NCBI GenBank assembly: GCA_033065855.1
Contig: JAVXUO010001261.1
Coordinates: 186,001-250,000 of the forward strand
Length of the DNA: 64,000 nucleotides
Source of the DNA: Escallonia rubra
Taxonomy: Eukaryota > Streptophyta > Magnoliopsida > Escalloniales > Escalloniaceae
Reading direction: 5' to 3'
Positions 47,899 through 59,214 of this stretch are shown here, in pieces; position 1 is the stretch's first letter; each line of letters opens with the position of its first letter. The notes under the pieces are model-generated. The model searched no databases. It worked only from the letters and a program-made list of their open reading frames with translations, and was not told where the DNA came from. A program made the position numbers and the translations under genes.

Positions 47899-49176
47899 AT
47901 GCCCGCCGGCGGCGGAGTAGCAAAGCATCCCACCACCAAACGCAAACCCAAAAAACTCCACCACCACCAGAACCTCACCCACCTCCTCACCCTCTCCACC
48001 ACCGCGGCGTCATCTGCCCACTCATTCCTCCTCCGCCACGACCTCCTCCTCCTCCCCCGCCAGTCCCTCTCCCTCCACTCCCACCTCTCCTCCCTCTCTC
48101 ATCTCCTCTCCCGCCTCCAACCCCACTCTCTCTCCAAACTGCTGCCACCACCACAACCTCCGCCGTGTTGGTTCCACCGCTTCCTCTCTTCCGCCACCGC
48201 CAACTACGACACCCGCTGGACCCACTCCTTCCGCATGTCAAAACCCTCCTTCATCCTTCTCCTCCGTCTCCTTACCCCCTCCCTTCTCCCTCTCTCCCCC
48301 ACCACCCCCATTTACGCCCTCGCCGCCACCCTATTCCGCCTCGCCCACGCCGCCCCTTTCCAATCCCTCTCCCCCCTCTTCGGCCTCGATCCGCCCACCG
48401 CGTGCAGGTCCTTCTACACTGTATGCAAAGCCATCATCGATAAACTCGGCCATCTCTTCGAATTTCGCTCCGATTTGAACCGCATCGTGGTGGGTTTCGG
48501 CTGGATTTCGCTTCCCAATTGCTGTGGTGTTTTGGGGTATGATGCATTTAAGGTGGATGGTGACCTGTTGGGGGAAAATGGGTCGTTGTTAGTTCAGGCT
48601 TTAGTGGATTCCGAGGGGAGATTCCTGGATGTATCGGCCGGGTGGCCGAGTTCGGTAAAGCCCGACTCGATTCTGCGCCAGTCGGAGCTGTTCTCTGGCG
48701 TGGAGGAATTGAGGGAGTTGTTGAATGGGCCGTGTTTTCAGCTGAGTGATGGCAATGCCATCCCTCAGTACGTACTAGGTGGCTCTTGCTTGCCTCTTTT
48801 ACCTTGGCTTCTCACGCCTTTTGGTGGATCTGATGAGAGTAGGACTACTGTGAGTTCGTCTGAGGCAGCTTATAACTCGGTGCATGGACGAGGGATGGAG
48901 TTGTCTGGAAAGGCGTTTGGGAGAGTTAGGGCCGAGTGGCAGCTGCTGTCGAGGCCGTGGAAAGAAGAGTGCATCGAGTCGTTCCCTTTCGTTGTTGTGA
49001 CATGTTGTTTGCTGCATAATTTTCTTATCAAGTGCAGTGAGGCATTGCCTGATATAAATCTAGGCCATTCAAGTAATCACGATCTCCCCCTTTTTGAAGG
49101 GGAGGAGGATGATAGTGCTCACGGGATTAGGAATGCTCTTGCGTTGCACTTGAGTCGGGTAAGTCAGATGAGATGA
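47899..49176 (+). CDS. ALP1-like protein, domesticated PIF/Harbinger transposase
   Basis: A single-exon frame of 425 residues. Plant ALP1 and relatives descend from the Harbinger nuclease; Arabidopsis ALP1 associates with Polycomb repressive complex 2. Residues 1-20 are basic; about 45-170 match the HARBI1 N-terminal helical part. The DDE_Tnp_4 fold follows: LPNCCGVLGYDAFKVDG (205-221), GRFLDVSAGWPSSVKPD (240-256), PQYVLGGSCLPLLPWLLTPF (289-308) and GKAFGRVRAEWQLLSRPW (337-354). In active transposases the segments are close to GaiDgt, LGDsaYPL and vErAFGrLK; here the acidic residues of these motifs appear replaced (G in GVLGY, G in LGGS, G in SGKAF). The lost triad with an intact frame points to a host gene. 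The first 450 bp are very C-rich. Start context ACCATGC is good. No MITE-type ends flank it. Confidence 0.85.
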   Translation: MPAGGGVAKHPTTKRKPKKLHHHQNLTHLLTLSTTAASSAHSFLLRHDLLLLPRQSLSLHSHLSSLSHLLSRLQPHSLSKLLPPPQPPPCWFHRFLSSATANYDTRWTHSFRMSKPSFILLLRLLTPSLLPLSPTTPIYALAATLFRLAHAAPFQSLSPLFGLDPPTACRSFYTVCKAIIDKLGHLFEFRSDLNRIVVGFGWISLPNCCGVLGYDAFKVDGDLLGENGSLLVQALVDSEGRFLDVSAGWPSSVKPDSILRQSELFSGVEELRELLNGPCFQLSDGNAIPQYVLGGSCLPLLPWLLTPFGGSDESRTTVSSSEAAYNSVHGRGMELSGKAFGRVRAEWQLLSRPWKEECIESFPFVVVTCCLLHNFLIKCSEALPDINLGHSSNHDLPLFEGEEDDSAHGIRNALALHLSRVSQMR

Positions 49177-50099
49177 ATTCTGTGATGATGCTTGTATTGT
49201 GCTGTTTCTTTTGGTTGTAAACACGCTATGCCCCTGTGGTATTTTAGTAGTGAATTCATGCCCATGTTGAGGTTTACTACCTTCCTCTTTAGTTTGCTAT
49301 GCCTATATATGCGTAACATTTATTTCTTTTTCACTTGGTCTGTTTATGATCTCAAGGAGAGTACCCTACACACCACATTCTGTGAAGAAGGAAGAAACCC
49401 TATACTGCATCAATAATTTTGCGATTCTAATACTCATTAGGCACAAAAAACGAGCCCTCCAGAACTGAACGACTTTAAAAATCAAAGGCTTATCAACCAA
49501 ATCTGCATGTACTTGCAATTTAAATGTATACAACCAGGCTAACAATCAGAATCTAGTATCAAACTTTCTTTAGCCAATGCATCTAAAAAAACAGCATCTT
49601 ACTTTAGGGACAATGATGTAAATAGAGGTCTCATCACCCGTATTAGAAAGGCAGTTAATTTTTTTAATTAAATGAGAAAGATGCGCCATAATTCTTTTTC
49701 AAATGCGCTCCTCTAATAGTATTTATATATTATCATCTGTATTTTTAATTAAAATGTGATTTACTTTTCATATTTTGGTTATGGGGTTGAAGGTGGTGGG
49801 TGGTTTTGGTGGGGGGTGTTTGGAGAGGTGAATGATACAGCTTTTCCTGGTCTACAATTAGCCATGACTAGCTTAGCCTATTATTAAACAATTGCTCTTC
49901 CCTGCTTTATACAGAATGGTGTATATGTTATGTTAGTGACTTGGCATGCCACAGCAAAAGTTAGCAAGACCCAGAAACTTTGGGTGCATCCAAGTCAATA
50001 GCGGTACAATGCAGGTTATAAGTAGATAGAAGAGATTTTTGTTCCAATTACAAAGGTGGGGGGAAGGGGACATTTCTAGCAGGGTACATTTGACCTTGG
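49177..50099. other. 3' flank of the ALP1-like gene, no gene recognised
   Basis: The 3' UTR should lie in the first few hundred bp. The rest is AT-rich intergenic DNA without recognisable features. Confidence 0.4.
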
Positions 50100-51713
50100 C
50101 GCTGAAATCGTTCTCTAATTTATTTGCGTTTGTGGAGTTTACTGTTGGTGGAAGTGGTTCACTAGCAGAGCAGCTTCTGAGTACAGGTTTCTCACAAAGA
50201 AGCGGATTTTCGTTTGCTTATTTCATCAGAAGTTTGAATATGGTTTGCCTGAGGTATCATTCCAGATAAGTTATTGAATGACAAATTGAAGGAACCAAGA
50301 CCGTCAGTGTTAGCAAGTTGAGAAGGAATGCCTCCACTTAGCTTGTTGAATGAAAGATCCATGCTTCCTATGCCCTTCAAGTTTGAAAATGTTGTCGGAA
50401 TTATCCCTCTGAGGCAATTGTGGGACAACTTCAGAGATTTAGTATCAACTATATTCCCAATCACAAGTGGCATGAGGCCAGTAAACTTGTCGCAAGACAA
50501 ATCAATTACTGAGAAAACGTCTAAGATCTTTCCCCGGTACGCGAGAGGATTGATTTTGTTGTGACCTTTATAAGTGATTCTTGATTCGATGATGTGAATA
50601 GTGTAGTTGCTCTGTTGTAGTCATCTACATAGCTTATAGAGGATGATAGTATTGGATATCCATGATAATGTGAATAATGTAGTTGCTCTGTAGTAGTCAT
50701 CTACATAGCTTACAGACGATGGTAATATTGGATATCCATGTGAATTTTGTTCAGTGCTGGCTCAAGTGATGTTACTGGGCAAGGGGGGATGCAACCAGAA
50801 AGGCTATTGTGTCAGAGATTAATCAAGCTTAGCCAGGACAAGTGACAAAACTGAGTTGAGATCTCGCCTCCGAAATGATTATTATTCACTAGCAGAATGC
50901 TCGGACCAAAAGGCTGTCAATCCAGTCTGGCATGGGACTACTAACTGATAGTGGCTAAGATCTAACACCACCAACCTGCCATTTGAAATTGCATGAGAAT
51001 GCAGTCCTTTTATCCTGTTTTTGGACTACTGAACATACCTGATATCGGATCGGCCAAAGCAAGCAGGTAAAATGCCAGTGATTTTGCTCTTTGAGAGGTC
51101 CAAAAGACGAAGCGAATTGGAAGGGGACCACCAAGATTGTAATTTTCTTTACAAAAATGACACAGCATCTAGACAAGCTATCTGGGATTATGACAATATT
51201 CACGTCCAGCTCTAAGGAACGCAACCTAGTCCGGTGTTAAGGCCTGGATAGTATTGAGCCTTGCCAAGCTGTTCGTTATGTTGGCTGATAGTCCCAAGGG
51301 ATCTAAAAAGGGCAACCCATTGCCAAGCTGTTAGGTATGTTGCCAGACAATTGATTGTTGGACACATTAAGATATACCAGAGAGGCCATGCCACCAAATG
51401 AGGAGGGAATACCACCTTTAAAGCAATTTGCAGACGATACTTGAGACTTCAATACCAGGGAAACAGATGCCAATGTCTTCAGGGATGTTGTTGAAATAGG
51501 ATTGATGGCAGCTGTTGGGGTGAAAGCATTGATCGGGAGAAGCAGCAGCTGTAACTCTGTATTCTTCTCAATTAACAAGAGCAAAATCTTCCCGTTAAAG
51601 TTCATATGGTAAAGCTCAATTCTGTTGGGGTTATGCTGGTGATAGAGAAACTTGGGTAAGGCTGCAGTATTTGCATGTTTAGTTTTCCTTAATCCTAGTT
51701 CTTCATTCAACAA
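50100..51713 (-). pseudogene. LRR receptor-like protein pseudogene
   Basis: Pieces of a plant LRR receptor-like protein lie in order on the minus strand. 51303-51713 encodes GGIPSSFGGMASLVYLNVSN followed by NQLSGNIPNSLA. 50600-51300 holds degenerate LRR sequence in changing frames. 50192-50500 encodes the last repeats: LKLSHNCLRGIIPTTFSNLK, MDLSFNKLSGGIPSQLA and LSFNNLSGMIPQ. Near 50210 the frame shifts; the other frame then reads PLLCEKPVLRSC, the usual cap after the last LRR. No signal peptide or transmembrane segment is seen. A 76-bp tandem duplication lies at 50594-50743. Intact relatives are cell-surface receptors in development or defence. The number of breaks rules out a functional product from this copy. 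Confidence 0.8.
50594..50743. repeat. 76-bp tandem duplication inside the LRR pseudogene
   Basis: Two units share TAGTTGCTCTGT, AGTCATCTACATAGCTTA and ATTGGATATCCATG, with a few differences. Confidence 0.8.
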
Positions 51714-52511
51714 TATCTCTATATAATGCGCAAAAAGCCAAAATGGTAATGAAACGTACCATTCACTTCGAGAAAATGGTAATGCTTTCCGATACGGTAT
51801 TCATAACTATTCATTATCTTCCTTTCTCCATCTCCTGCTCCTCCCTGGAAGAAAAATCACGCCACTATCATCGACCACTGATACCCCATCATTGGAAGAA
51901 AAATCACTACCTCGACCCAGATCTGCCCCCTTAACAACCCTCATGATTCATTACTGCTGTAGACGGTATCCACCTTCGCCGCCAACTTTAGCATAAAAGT
52001 ATGAAGTCGTGGAGAGAAACACGCATGCATTTCAACCATTTTGGATTAAGCAGAATGTAAGTATTATGTTCTCTTTGGATACTCTGTATTGCCTCCTCTT
52101 AGTCTGTGACAGTGAGTCACAGTGCCTCTAACAAGTTGGTTTCAAAGCAGAGCGTTAAAGTGAGTTTAATGCCACACGCATGATGGAATTCAAATTACAC
52201 TTGTTCTAGCATTGAAATACTTATCTAGCACAATTAGAATGAGAATCTGTTACAAGCTTACCCTTTCAATTTCCGAAAAATTGCATGTTTTCTTTGAATT
52301 GTTTCAGTATGGAAATCAAAGGAGACTTTTCTGGAATGTGAAAATCTGCTCAGAGGCCAGATTGGTGTTCTTTACAGTAAAGAAATCTCACCCAAAGTGC
52401 TCGGCTTTTTTATCACTAAAAGAAAGGTCTGTCTCAATAAATTATGCAGTGTAAAGTTACAATGCTTAACTAATGTGGAAGGAGTTGAGAGGTCTAGGTC
52501 AAAGTAACATG
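51714..52511. other. Intergenic, no gene recognised
   Basis: AT-rich DNA 5' of the LRR pseudogene; may hold its former promoter and N-terminal exon, but nothing could be assigned. Confidence 0.35.
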
Positions 52512-53194
52512 GAGGCCGTTTGAGATTGATTCTGAAAAGCAAATTTCAGCTTAAATCTGAATCAGTTTGTTGTTCGGCAAAATTAGCTGTGAACTAGCTT
52601 AAAGTTACATAAAGTGTTTGGATAAAAAGTGATTAAATCAGTTTTGATTTGGCAAAATGACTATAATGGACACTACATAAATAAAGTTTATAATATCTAT
52701 TTAGTGAAGTAATTTTAACATAACTTTCATTTGAAAATAATTAGAATATACGAAAAAATTATTGAAGAAGCTATATTCAACCACCTACAAAAGTTGTCAC
52801 TTCTTATTCTGAATTAAAGGTAGAAGAGCGTATAGAAATGGTGGGAAGGAAGAAGGCGACTTTTGATGAACTGTTGTGCTCCCTCTCTGTTAGCGTAGAT
52901 GAAAATATGATTTCAGAAGTTAATTAAAAGTCACACCCAATAATTAGTTAAAAGGGTATGAAATGACTTTTTGTGAAAAACATGGGGATATGATGGTAAA
53001 TTAAAAGGTCAAACCTGATTATGGAAAAAGTGATTATTTCATAATCCTCACTTTACAGGATTATGGATTTAATCAGTTTTTAGCTTTTTTAGCCAGATTA
53101 AATCTCATAATCTATTTTGTCAAACACTCACACACCTGATTTCATCTAGATTAAATCAGATTTGACCATCCCAAAATCAACCCCAAACACCCTC
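52512..53194. mobile_element. PIF/Harbinger-like MITE, longer relative of the 10902 element
   Basis: The left end GAGGCCGTTTGAGATTGATT is almost the same as in the 10902-11287 MITE; the minus-strand right end begins GAGGGTGTTTGGGGTTGATT. The flanking triplets are ATG and ATA, so the target duplication is not exact. 683 bp, AT-rich, no transposase. The right 500 bp match 13775-14199. Confidence 0.65.
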
Positions 53195-53617
53195 ATAGTC
53201 TTTAACAGACAAGGAAAATAGTTTGTAATGAACTGAAATACCATACAAACGTGGATAAACAGCCATTGGAAATGACTTAAAACAGTCATGAGTTACAAAA
53301 TCTTAGATATTATCGTTTTAAAAAATGCATTCACCCCAAGAATGATGCTTAAAATCTTGATGGGTATAAAAGAATTTCTTAATTCCATCAAGGTTGACGA
53401 ATATGACATCGTTGTTGGACGCATAACAAGAAATACCTTTAGGTCGCTTGCTTTAGGCGACTCATGCCCATTGAATTATTGCCGGTGCAACAAAGTTTTT
53501 GACACGTTGTTTCCAAGACACAGTCGAAGTTAAATAGTTGCTTCAATTGTATATATATATTTTTTGCACCGTTGACATGATTCATGTGATACTCTACCAA
53601 AATGGTCATAAAACTAA
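53195..53617. other. Intergenic, no gene recognised
   Basis: An 81-codon plus-strand frame (53288-53533) has no domain I recognise. Nothing else seen. Confidence 0.3.
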
Positions 53618-54324
53618 GGGCTAATTATATTTATGTCCCTGAGGTTAGGGTATAATTACATGTAAGGACAATAGTTTGGACATATTATATTCATGTCCGT
53701 TGATCAGGTGGAATCTTAAAAAAACCTAACGGGTTTAACAAAATAACTTTATTACCCTTATGTTAGAAAGTTATTTTTTTTTCAAATGCCATTATCTCTT
53801 TTGGAAAAGACAATCAGAAAAGAAACCCTAATTTTTAAATCTATATGAACTTTACGCTCTCTCTTCCCCCCTTCCCCACCGACTTCGCCGCCACCCTCCC
53901 CCCCACCCCGCCCTCTGCTACTCCCCCCAACCTCCGTCAGACCACGCCGCCATCAACCCCCTTCCTCTCCCAATCCCATCGCAACCCCACCCTCGCCCAA
54001 CCCCGTAGCAGCACCGCAGCCCGTCCCCGCCGCCCACAACCACCAACCTCGATCGCAACCACCACCGACCGCCTCTGCAATCACTGGAGTAATTCCCCGC
54101 CGCCCCTTACCTCTGCGTCATAATACTCCTCACAACCGTGTAGATTGAGTAGTTGTGGTGGGTTTGGTTGTTGGTTGAGATGGTGTCGTGGTGTTGGGAT
54201 GATGTGAAGGTGGTGCACGATGGGGTGGGGGAAGGGATGGGGTGGTGGCGGCGACTGCGGGGGTGTATGTGAGATAGTGTATGTGTGTGAAACCATAATT
54301 TGGGAATTCGACGAGTAGCATGGA

Positions 54325-57268
54325 TGTGATGCCCCGAACCTAGGTTTACCAGCTATTGTTACTTAGCAACGATTGCTCTAAGTAAGATGAATTTAAACCT
54401 TAGTGAAAACCTTGCGAGCATGTATTAATTTGGATTTTAGCGTTAGTTATTGTGAGCAATATTACCTATTGCATTTAACCACATATTTTAAATATCTTGA
54501 TAAGCTATAAAGGATGAAGTTTTGTACATAGACAAATTCATGGAAGTGAGTCAAGAGAATTTATAATATAGTATCTCGTTAAATAATTATACATATTAAA
54601 GAGCCAAAAAAAAATAGAAACAAAAGAGAAGAGAGAAACAGAACTCAGGAAGAGAAGAAGAGAGGACAATCGGCCCAAGAACGGGCGGCACGCGCCTCTT
54701 CCGGCAGATCGAAGCAGCCATTTTCGGCGATCAACTCCGGCGCTCCCTCACTGAATGCCACCGCCCAACACCTCTGATACCGCCTGCCGTAACCAACACG
54801 CTGTTGCCCTGTTCCTGTGATTTCGGCTACACTAAGGCTGCCGGCCATGGATTCCGTCACTGGCGACAAATCCGGCGCATGCCTTCATCGAGCGGCATGG
54901 CTCAAGGACCCCGTAACCACCGTGCCATAGCCAAGGCGCCGCTACCATTCCTTTCCGCCGTGAAAACGCTGCTGCCGGCAATGCCTTCGGCCACCAGCGA
55001 TCTTTTCCGATCGGCATCTCCATTAAGCGCATGCCCAGCGTCTCTGCAAACTAAGTGTCGTGCGATTGCTATCTCCGGCAGCCCAAATCGTTGGCCAATG
55101 TTTTTTTTCCAGATCACGGCAGCCCGACACCGGCAATGAACTCTGGCGCCGCCACAGATTTGGACCATTTTTATGTCCCCGGAACCATGCCGATTGTCGT
55201 CGCCGCTGGGATCTATTGGCCATTGCACAAATAAAAAATGGTTTTACTGAATTGTTTGTGAATCAAGGTTTGGTGTTGCTGTGATTTTGGTTTGGTGGGC
55301 AGTGGTGGCCTAACGGCGGTGATTTCATTGATTGTACTCGGGTTTTATGTGCGCAACTGTGGGTATTCGGTGCGTGTATTCGGGGAGTTGTTTTGATTTT
55401 TGGTAAGGTGTGGAGTGGAGGTATCACGATGGTGCTTAAGGCGACTGGAACGGTATATGACGGCGGTCATTGAAATTTAAGATGGTGTAGATTGATGAGG
55501 CAATCTATCGGATTCAATATTGATGGTTGTGGCATGTGTACTAGAATGGAACGGTGGTGAGTGGGATGTGTATGACTGTATTTTGGTGTTTGGGTGGTTT
55601 GTGTTTGTTGAGCTGTAGGTGTACGGTACATGGATTTGGGTAGGCGACTAGGTGTGGTTGTTGTTGGATGATGAGTGTAACAACGGTGCATGTGGGACGC
55701 TATTGTGGGGGGTATGTTGCATGAAGATTGCGGTTGTGTATATTTTGGCAGTAGGGCATGCTTGGTAGATTAGTGACATCGAGTTGTTGAGAATAGCTCC
55801 GCAACTTTCGATGAAATGCTCGAGAAAGACATGGTGAACTGGGCACGATTTTAGACGGGTTGTTTAATAGGCGGTTGAATGCAGTGTCTGATTTACTTGA
55901 GAAATTAACCGACAGAAATCCTGCATTGTCATTAATGATGCCCTTCGAGTTATAGTGAAGTCAGGGATATAAAGAGAAAATGAATGGCATTGAAGGTTCT
56001 TTGAACCGGATGTAGCGGCATGATCATCGCTCCAGAGATTTTGATGTGGGGAATGCGTAGCGTCAAGTAAGTACCCCTATCATGTTCCTCTGTATACATA
56101 TTTGCAAAACCTATGATATGTAGTTATGATTTGATCATTTAAAGTTTAAAGTTCTATTCTGCATATGTTTATTTCTAAAGTATCCGATTTGAAACGTAAA
56201 TTGAAAGAATGTCATGGAATGCTGTGTGAGTCATAGAATTCCTAAGTACATGTTAAATGAGCAAGGAAACTCGTCTTGGTTGCTGCGCCCCATATCCACG
56301 GGGGAAAGTGGACTTCGGGTCCTGGTCAACGGGACCATACGTTGACGCGCAGTATTGTTGCACCGTGGTTCGCCCTTGCGGCCACATTTTTGTTATCCCG
56401 GATGGAGGAGGGATTTTGGGTCCTAGTCGGTGGGACCATACGCTGACCGCAGTATACTGTGTTACTGCGCCCCATATCCACGGGGGAAAGTGGATTCCGG
56501 GTCTTGGTCAACGGGACCATACGTTGACGCACAGTACTATTGCACCGTGGTTCGCCCTTGCGTCCACATTTTTGTTATCCCGGATAGAGGAGGGATTTTG
56601 GGTCCTAGTCAGTGGGACCATACGCTGACCGCAGTATACCATGTTATGTTTAACTATGACAGTTCTTAATAAAGCTTTTGGTTGATTATGTTCTAATTCG
56701 AGAACCTTTTTACTGCAAGTACATATACATACACGTCGATATGCTCAGTTAAATTTTATCTTGGTGATCTTGAACTCCTTATTTTGAAAAAAGAAAGTCA
56801 TGGAATATTTGAAACCCTCAAATTTATTTTAGGGATATGGCATGTGTATTTACTGCCCCAGCTCACCCCTTTTTATAAATGTTTTCAGGTGAACACCTAG
56901 ATAAACCTCAGTACTGTGAAAGTAATGAAAATGAAGTTGCATGAGATGCTCATTAGGACGTTTGTTTAAGCCTTCCAGAAATTGTAGAGCCACCGGTTAC
57001 TTATTTGAATTGTTCGTAGCTTAATTCTAGGAATTTTTTTTCTTTAAAATAAATACTATCAATTTTTATGGAGGAATTCAGTGGAGATAATATTGAAAAG
57101 AGCTGTAAGGAAATCTTTAGAAGTCATGTTATGGTTTAGAATTTATGATTTTAGAATTGTGTACATGTTTAAATAAGGCCCGGCAAAACCCTAATTAGTT
57201 GTCTGGATGGGTCTGCGGCCGGTCACATGCCTAGCTCGCGGCCCTGCCCGTAGGTTCGGGTCGTGACA
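54325..57268. mobile_element. Solo LTR, 2.9 kb, with perfect ATGGA target duplication
   Basis: Starts TGTGATGCCCCGAACCTAGG and ends GGTTCGGGTCGTGACA, a TG...CA pair. ATGGA occurs directly before (54320-54324) and directly after (57269-57273). No internal region or second LTR is present, so it is what remains after LTR-LTR recombination. The size and start suggest a Ty3 element of the chromovirus kind, which is inference. It contains a 182-bp tandem duplication. Confidence 0.85.
56284..56641. repeat. 182-bp tandem duplication inside the solo LTR
   Basis: Two units, each beginning TGCGCCCCATATCCACGGGG and ending near GCTGACCGCAGTATAC, differ at a handful of positions. Each unit itself holds two GGGACCATACG(C/T)TGAC motifs. 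Confidence 0.88.
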
Positions 57269-57804
57269 ATGGAACTTCCCTTCAATGTCTACCATAGTTC
57301 CACCGACTCCATCTCCATTATGCAGTTTCTATTCATTATCTAACAAGTTCACGACTCCATTTGGTTCTTCTTCTTCCTCCTCTTCTTCCTTCTCAGGCTC
57401 TCCGAAAGTTAACCTAAGATCCATATCCATAATAAGTACCAATTACCTCGCTTGGTTTCAGATACCTGAAAAACATGGAAGAGACGAAGAACTCAAAAGA
57501 AATATCAGACTGTGTTTTTCAATCTTTTCTTGATAAGTTCCAATATTTGTAAACCCTAATTTAAAAAATCATAATTTTCAAATTAGGGTTTGAAATCTTA
57601 ATTTAAAAATATATAGTACAAGAGCAGTATTGTCATTTTAAAAATACATAATGATGACATCATAGAAAACGTATACTTTTTGGACGGAACTCTAACGGAT
57701 GGACATGAGTGTTATATTTTGAAACTTATTATCCTTAACTGTAATTTCACCCTAACCTCAGAAATAATGCTGTAATTAGCCCCAAAACTAATGGAAAACA
57801 CAAA

Positions 57805-57805
57805 T

Positions 57806-57874
<69 letters not shown>
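57805..57874. repeat. Compound microsatellite (TG)n(AG)n
   Basis: About 13 TG units run directly into about 22 AG units just right of the MULE border. Perfect or nearly so, hence probably young and variable. Confidence 0.95.
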
Positions 57875-57876
<2 letters not shown>

Positions 57877-59214
57877 AGCTTATTAGGTTAGTACGTAAAA
57901 TAATTCCATTTATTGGTGAGTTTCAAAGGTAAATGTTTAATCCACAAATTAGTCATTGCAACATTTGTTACAAGATACCAATTGCAAAAGTCATTATCTA
58001 AAAAAGATGTTGTGAAAAAATATCACGGTTTGTAAGGAAAACTATAAAATTAGTGGAATATGTGCAATTGTACCAAGACCCCAATTTTGGACTTCATTTA
58101 CATACTTTTCCAAAATAAAACCATTTGCGTCTGGGACATAATAGCATAGTTCAAATTGTTGTTTCAACAATATGTCTGCATAAATGAATGAAATAGAAGG
58201 TTCGATCACTCAATATCCTATCAAAATGCCCAGAAATATACGTGTATAACATATCAGTATGAAATGAAAGAGTGAAAAGATTAAATTGGTGTGTAGACAA
58301 ACGATTAGAAGAGGGCCAGGCGTTTTGTACGTGAGTTACAAGTAATTGTTTAATGCAAACAATAGCCATTGTGAATCTGCTAGAAGAAAATAGTTCTGAA
58401 ATTCATTTTCTGCATAAAATGCACTAGACAAAAAATATGACCAGGTAATGAAAACTAAAAATAGTGGCGATAATACTAATAAAATGTTGAACCATTTAAT
58501 TTTGCAATTCTACCAATTCTGTGATCTTCACGATATGGGAAGGTCTGTCGAAGCTTACATATGCAAGTTTTTCAATTGTACTAATATGTCTTAATTAGTC
58601 ATCGAAGAGATTAATCTACTCAATCCGAATTGCTGATGGTAATTTTAACTATAAGACCTCTTCTGCAAATTTTAAATAGGAGAGCTTAAAATTACCCGGT
58701 TTATACAGTAAATATACAAATTGGGGGGAAAAAAGCGTTACTGTAATTTAAGTAATTTCATAAAAAATGGTCAAACTTACATTTAAATGGGTGAACTTCT
58801 TTTCACAGAATAACTCAACCCTTGTGGTGAAATATCGATAAGCCATGTCCTTGTGCGTATAGGTATTTTTTTGTTCATATATATGAATCAAAATTTGAAG
58901 TTTATCTAGTCCCAAAAAAAAAAAAAAAAGACTTCACTGATAAAATATATGGAGAATATATTAAGATCAATTTCGTATTGTATGCGATGCTTTTCTTGTG
59001 CTTGTGTGAGTATCTTTTGAAAATAATTTGTACATTTAAATGGCACGCCCCTAATATCAATCACATGTTAGTTTAATTTTGATAGAAAATTTTGAATTTT
59101 TTTAATAGCATAGAGTTTATAAAATTTAACCAACGCGACTAAGGTAAATAAGGATGAAGTGATGCTTTTAGAAGCAAAAAAAAAGTCTATTGATAAAATT
59201 ATATACATGTTAGA
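57875..59214. other. AT-rich intergenic DNA, no gene recognised
   Basis: No domain-bearing frame, terminal repeat or RNA gene was found. Confidence 0.4.

Larger units (their letters stand above)
53618..57782. mobile_element. Mutator-like TIR element split by a solo LTR
   Basis: The left end GGGCTAATTATATTTATGTC and the minus-strand right end GGGCTAATTACAGCATTATT start long inverted repeats like those at 34050-35341. Flanking 9-mers are TAAAACTAA and CAAAACTAA, eight of nine matching. Without the LTR inside (54325-57268) it is about 1.2 kb, close to its relative. The left part holds a C-rich block (53850-54110) with a Pro/Thr-rich 92-codon frame of no known family; the right part has CCCTAAT/ATTAGGG pairs. 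Confidence 0.75.

Noticed and set aside
47703-48443. 246-codon Pro-rich plus-strand frame overlapping the ALP1-like gene
   Set aside because: It is an alternative frame of the C-rich start of that gene; only the 425-codon frame shows family motifs.
53845-54123. 92-codon Pro/Thr-rich frame in the second MULE
   Set aside because: C-rich low-complexity cargo with no family match; not called as a gene without a parent gene or transcript.
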